Of a stretch of 64,000 nucleotides of DNA, positions 62,652-64,000 are shown piece after piece. The DNA lies in the NCBI RefSeq assembly GCF_009363095.1, contig NZ_CP045295.1:1426001-1490000 (forward strand). Reading direction: 5' to 3'. Origin of the DNA: Paenibacillus cellulositrophicus. GTDB taxonomy: Bacteria > Bacillota > Bacilli > Paenibacillales > Paenibacillaceae. Both the position numbers and the translations under genes were made by a program. How positions within the stretch are numbered: the first letter of the stretch is position 1; the number at the start of each line of letters is the position of its first letter. The notes under the pieces are model-generated. The model did not search any database. It was not told the DNA's origin and was given only the letters and a program-made list of their open reading frames with translations.

Positions 62652-63068
62652 TTATTCGCTGTCACTGTGTTTCAAGTCGGACGGTCCAAACGCACCCGGC
62701 AGCAGATCACGCACTGTGGTTTCCTGGATGTCCCCCTTCAGATTGCCCATGATGACTTTCATGTCGGGAGCACACAGCTCCACCAGGACCTGGCGGCACA
62801 CGCCGCACGGCGAGATCGGACCTTCGGTATCTCCAACAACGGCAATCGCCTGGAAGCTGCCGGGCTGATGACCGTCTGCTACCGCACGGAACAGGGCGGT
62901 TCGTTCCGCGCAGTTGGTCGGCCCGTATGCCGCGTTCTCCACGTTGCAGCCGTGATGGATATGGCCCTCGGCGTCCAGCAGGGCCGCTCCCACGCCGAAG
63001 TGGGAATAAGGAGTGTAGGCCTTGGTCCGTGCCTTGATCGCTTCTTGCATTAATTGAGCTGTGTCCAT
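62652..63068 (-). CDS. cdd: Cytidine deaminase
   Basis: Zinc enzyme that deaminates cytidine and deoxycytidine in pyrimidine salvage. The 138-residue product has NAAYGPTNCAERTALF with the catalytic Cys-Ala-Glu, and SPCGVCRQVLVE for zinc binding, the short homotetrameric type. AGGAGG lies 8 nt before the ATG at 63068. The dgkA-cdd-era order matches Bacillus. Confidence 0.95.
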   Translation of the reverse strand: MDTAQLMQEAIKARTKAYTPYSHFGVGAALLDAEGHIHHGCNVENAAYGPTNCAERTALFRAVADGHQPGSFQAIAVVGDTEGPISPCGVCRQVLVELCAPDMKVIMGNLKGDIQETTVRDLLPGAFGPSDLKHSDSE

Positions 63069-63090
63069 AGTATGATTCCTCCTGTAACTT

Positions 63091-63465
63091 CTAATGTTGA
63101 CTTCCCAGCCATGATGCGACAGGCTGATAGAACACAATAATGGCGACGACGACGGCAAAGATGGCCGTCAGCAGCACTGCGCCGGCTGCGGTATCTTTCG
63201 CCGCCTTCGCCATAGGATGCGGCTCCGGTGAAACCATATCCACGACGACCTCGACGGCGGTGTTCAGCAGCTCGGCGGCCATCACCATCGTGATTGCGAC
63301 GAGCAGGAACAGCCACCTCTGCCACGTCAGCTGCAGCAGGGCGGCAGCGGCAATGACCACAACCGCCGCCACGGCATGAAACCGCATGTTCCGCTGGGTT
63401 TTCAATGCATATCCGATTCCTTCCGCGGCATAACTGAATGAAGCAAGGAAGGAGCGCTTAGCCAT
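63091..63465 (-). CDS. dgkA: Undecaprenol/diacylglycerol kinase family protein DgkA
   Basis: Small integral membrane kinase of 124 residues with three spans (about 28-50, 51-70, 95-115). In Gram-positive bacteria this family mainly phosphorylates undecaprenol, so it links to lipid carrier recycling. The family signature AAELLNTAVEVVVD (about 62-75) carries the catalytic and Mg-binding Glu residues. Its ATG overlaps the ybeY stop as TAATG. Confidence 0.92.
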   Translation of the reverse strand: MAKRSFLASFSYAAEGIGYALKTQRNMRFHAVAAVVVIAAAALLQLTWQRWLFLLVAITMVMAAELLNTAVEVVVDMVSPEPHPMAKAAKDTAAGAVLLTAIFAVVVAIIVFYQPVASWLGSQH

Positions 63466-63962
63466 TACCGGGTCAACCCCACCTGGGCCAGGACAGCCTC
63501 CTGTTTGCCCATCATCTCCGCTTCGCTTTCCGCATCCTGATGGTCGTACCCGAGCAAGTGCAGAAATCCGTGAACGAACAGGAAGCCGATTTCACGCTCC
63601 ATGGAGTGCCCGTATTCTTCGCTCTGCGCCTTGGCCCGGTCGAGGGAGATAATGATGTCGCCGAGCACCTCCGGCATATCGTGCAGCTCCTCGTCCTCTT
63701 CCAGCTCATACACGATGTCCAGCTCCTCGTCCAGGCTCTCGTTCATGGCGAAGGACAAGACGTCCGTCGGGCGGTCGATGCCGCGGTACTCGAGGTTCAG
63801 CTCATGAATCTGCTTATCGTCGACGAATGTGAGCGCCACTTCGCCGTCCTCCACGCCTTCCGCTTCCCCCGCCTTTTGCAGGATGACCTCCAGCGTGGCA
63901 ATCAGCTCATCGCTGACCGGATGCTCATTTTGTTCATTGTTCCAAGCCAGATGCAGACCCAT
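63465..63962 (-). CDS. ybeY: rRNA maturation endoribonuclease YbeY
   Basis: Zinc metalloenzyme needed for 16S rRNA 3' processing and ribosome quality control. The 165-residue product has the RPTDVLSFAM segment and the zinc motif HGFLHLLGYDH at about 130-140, with an acidic insert (DEELDIVYELEEDEELHD) longer than usual. AAGGAGCGG lies 7 nt before the ATG. Its neighbour upstream, by Bacillus synteny a PhoH or PgpH-type gene, lies past the window's edge. Confidence 0.95.
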   Translation of the reverse strand: MGLHLAWNNEQNEHPVSDELIATLEVILQKAGEAEGVEDGEVALTFVDDKQIHELNLEYRGIDRPTDVLSFAMNESLDEELDIVYELEEDEELHDMPEVLGDIIISLDRAKAQSEEYGHSMEREIGFLFVHGFLHLLGYDHQDAESEAEMMGKQEAVLAQVGLTR

Positions 63963-64000
63963 CTTTCAACCGCTCCTTCTATTCTCTTCATCCATCTTCG

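Overview
The window is a stretch of chromosome from a spore-forming, endospore-type Bacillota of the Paenibacillaceae kind. The evidence is a division and cell-wall (dcw) cluster with spoVD and spoVE-type genes, an RsfA-type prespore regulator, a CotD-like coat protein, bacillithiol synthesis (bshC), a meso-DAP-type MurE (DNPR motif), strong AGGAGG ribosome sites, frequent TTG starts, and Bacillus-like synteny with Paenibacillus-style differences (murA inside the dcw cluster, ahcY beside bshC, an RNase P RNA that reads as class A). Nearly everything is ordinary vertical core genome. I see no insertion sequence, prophage, CRISPR array, tRNA or rRNA.

Region 1 (1-20,050, all minus strand, read right to left): mraZ-rsmH-ftsL-pbpB-spoVD-murE-murF-mraY-murD-spoVE-murG-murB-murA-divIB-ftsA-ftsZ, ended by a strong terminator. 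Together these make lipid II (MurA, B, D, E, F, MraY, MurG), polymerise and crosslink it (SEDS protein, PBP2B, SpoVD) and build the Z ring (FtsZ, FtsA, FtsL, DivIB). murC is absent. The mraZ promoter carries 10-bp direct repeats that match MraZ boxes just downstream of the -10, and two inverted pairs of DnaA boxes upstream.

Region 2 (20,080-31,300, minus): ahcY and bshC (one transcript), an oppABCDF oligopeptide importer with a terminator between oppA and oppB, a DUF3397 membrane protein, panE and an rsfA-like regulator.

Region 3 (31,500-50,650, mixed strands): a DUF2626 protein, an exported PcsB/CwlO-like coiled-coil protein without a hydrolase domain, an orphan solute-binding protein preceded by a tandem pair of about 112-bp structured noncoding repeats, PhoH2 and a YhcN/YlaJ-type lipoprotein (divergent), a previously easy-to-miss 41-codon gene with its own promoter and terminator, an LCP cell-wall ligase, ylaH, typA, two divergent TerC paralogues, a nifS-thiI sulfur-transfer pair for tRNA 4-thiouridine, a lytic transglycosylase, a repeat-bearing membrane protein, DUF1540, a YpuI-like protein, a membrane-anchored subtilase and a CotD-like coat protein.

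Region 4 (50,640-64,000, minus): rnpB, then the conserved macromolecular-synthesis block ybeY-dgkA-cdd-era-yqzL-recO, T-box-glyQ-glyS, yqxD, dnaG-sigA, trmK-nif3, covering RNA maturation, primase, the housekeeping sigma factor, glycyl-tRNA synthesis and repair. Start codons were chosen by ribosome-site position and family N-termini, so many differ from the longest open frame.
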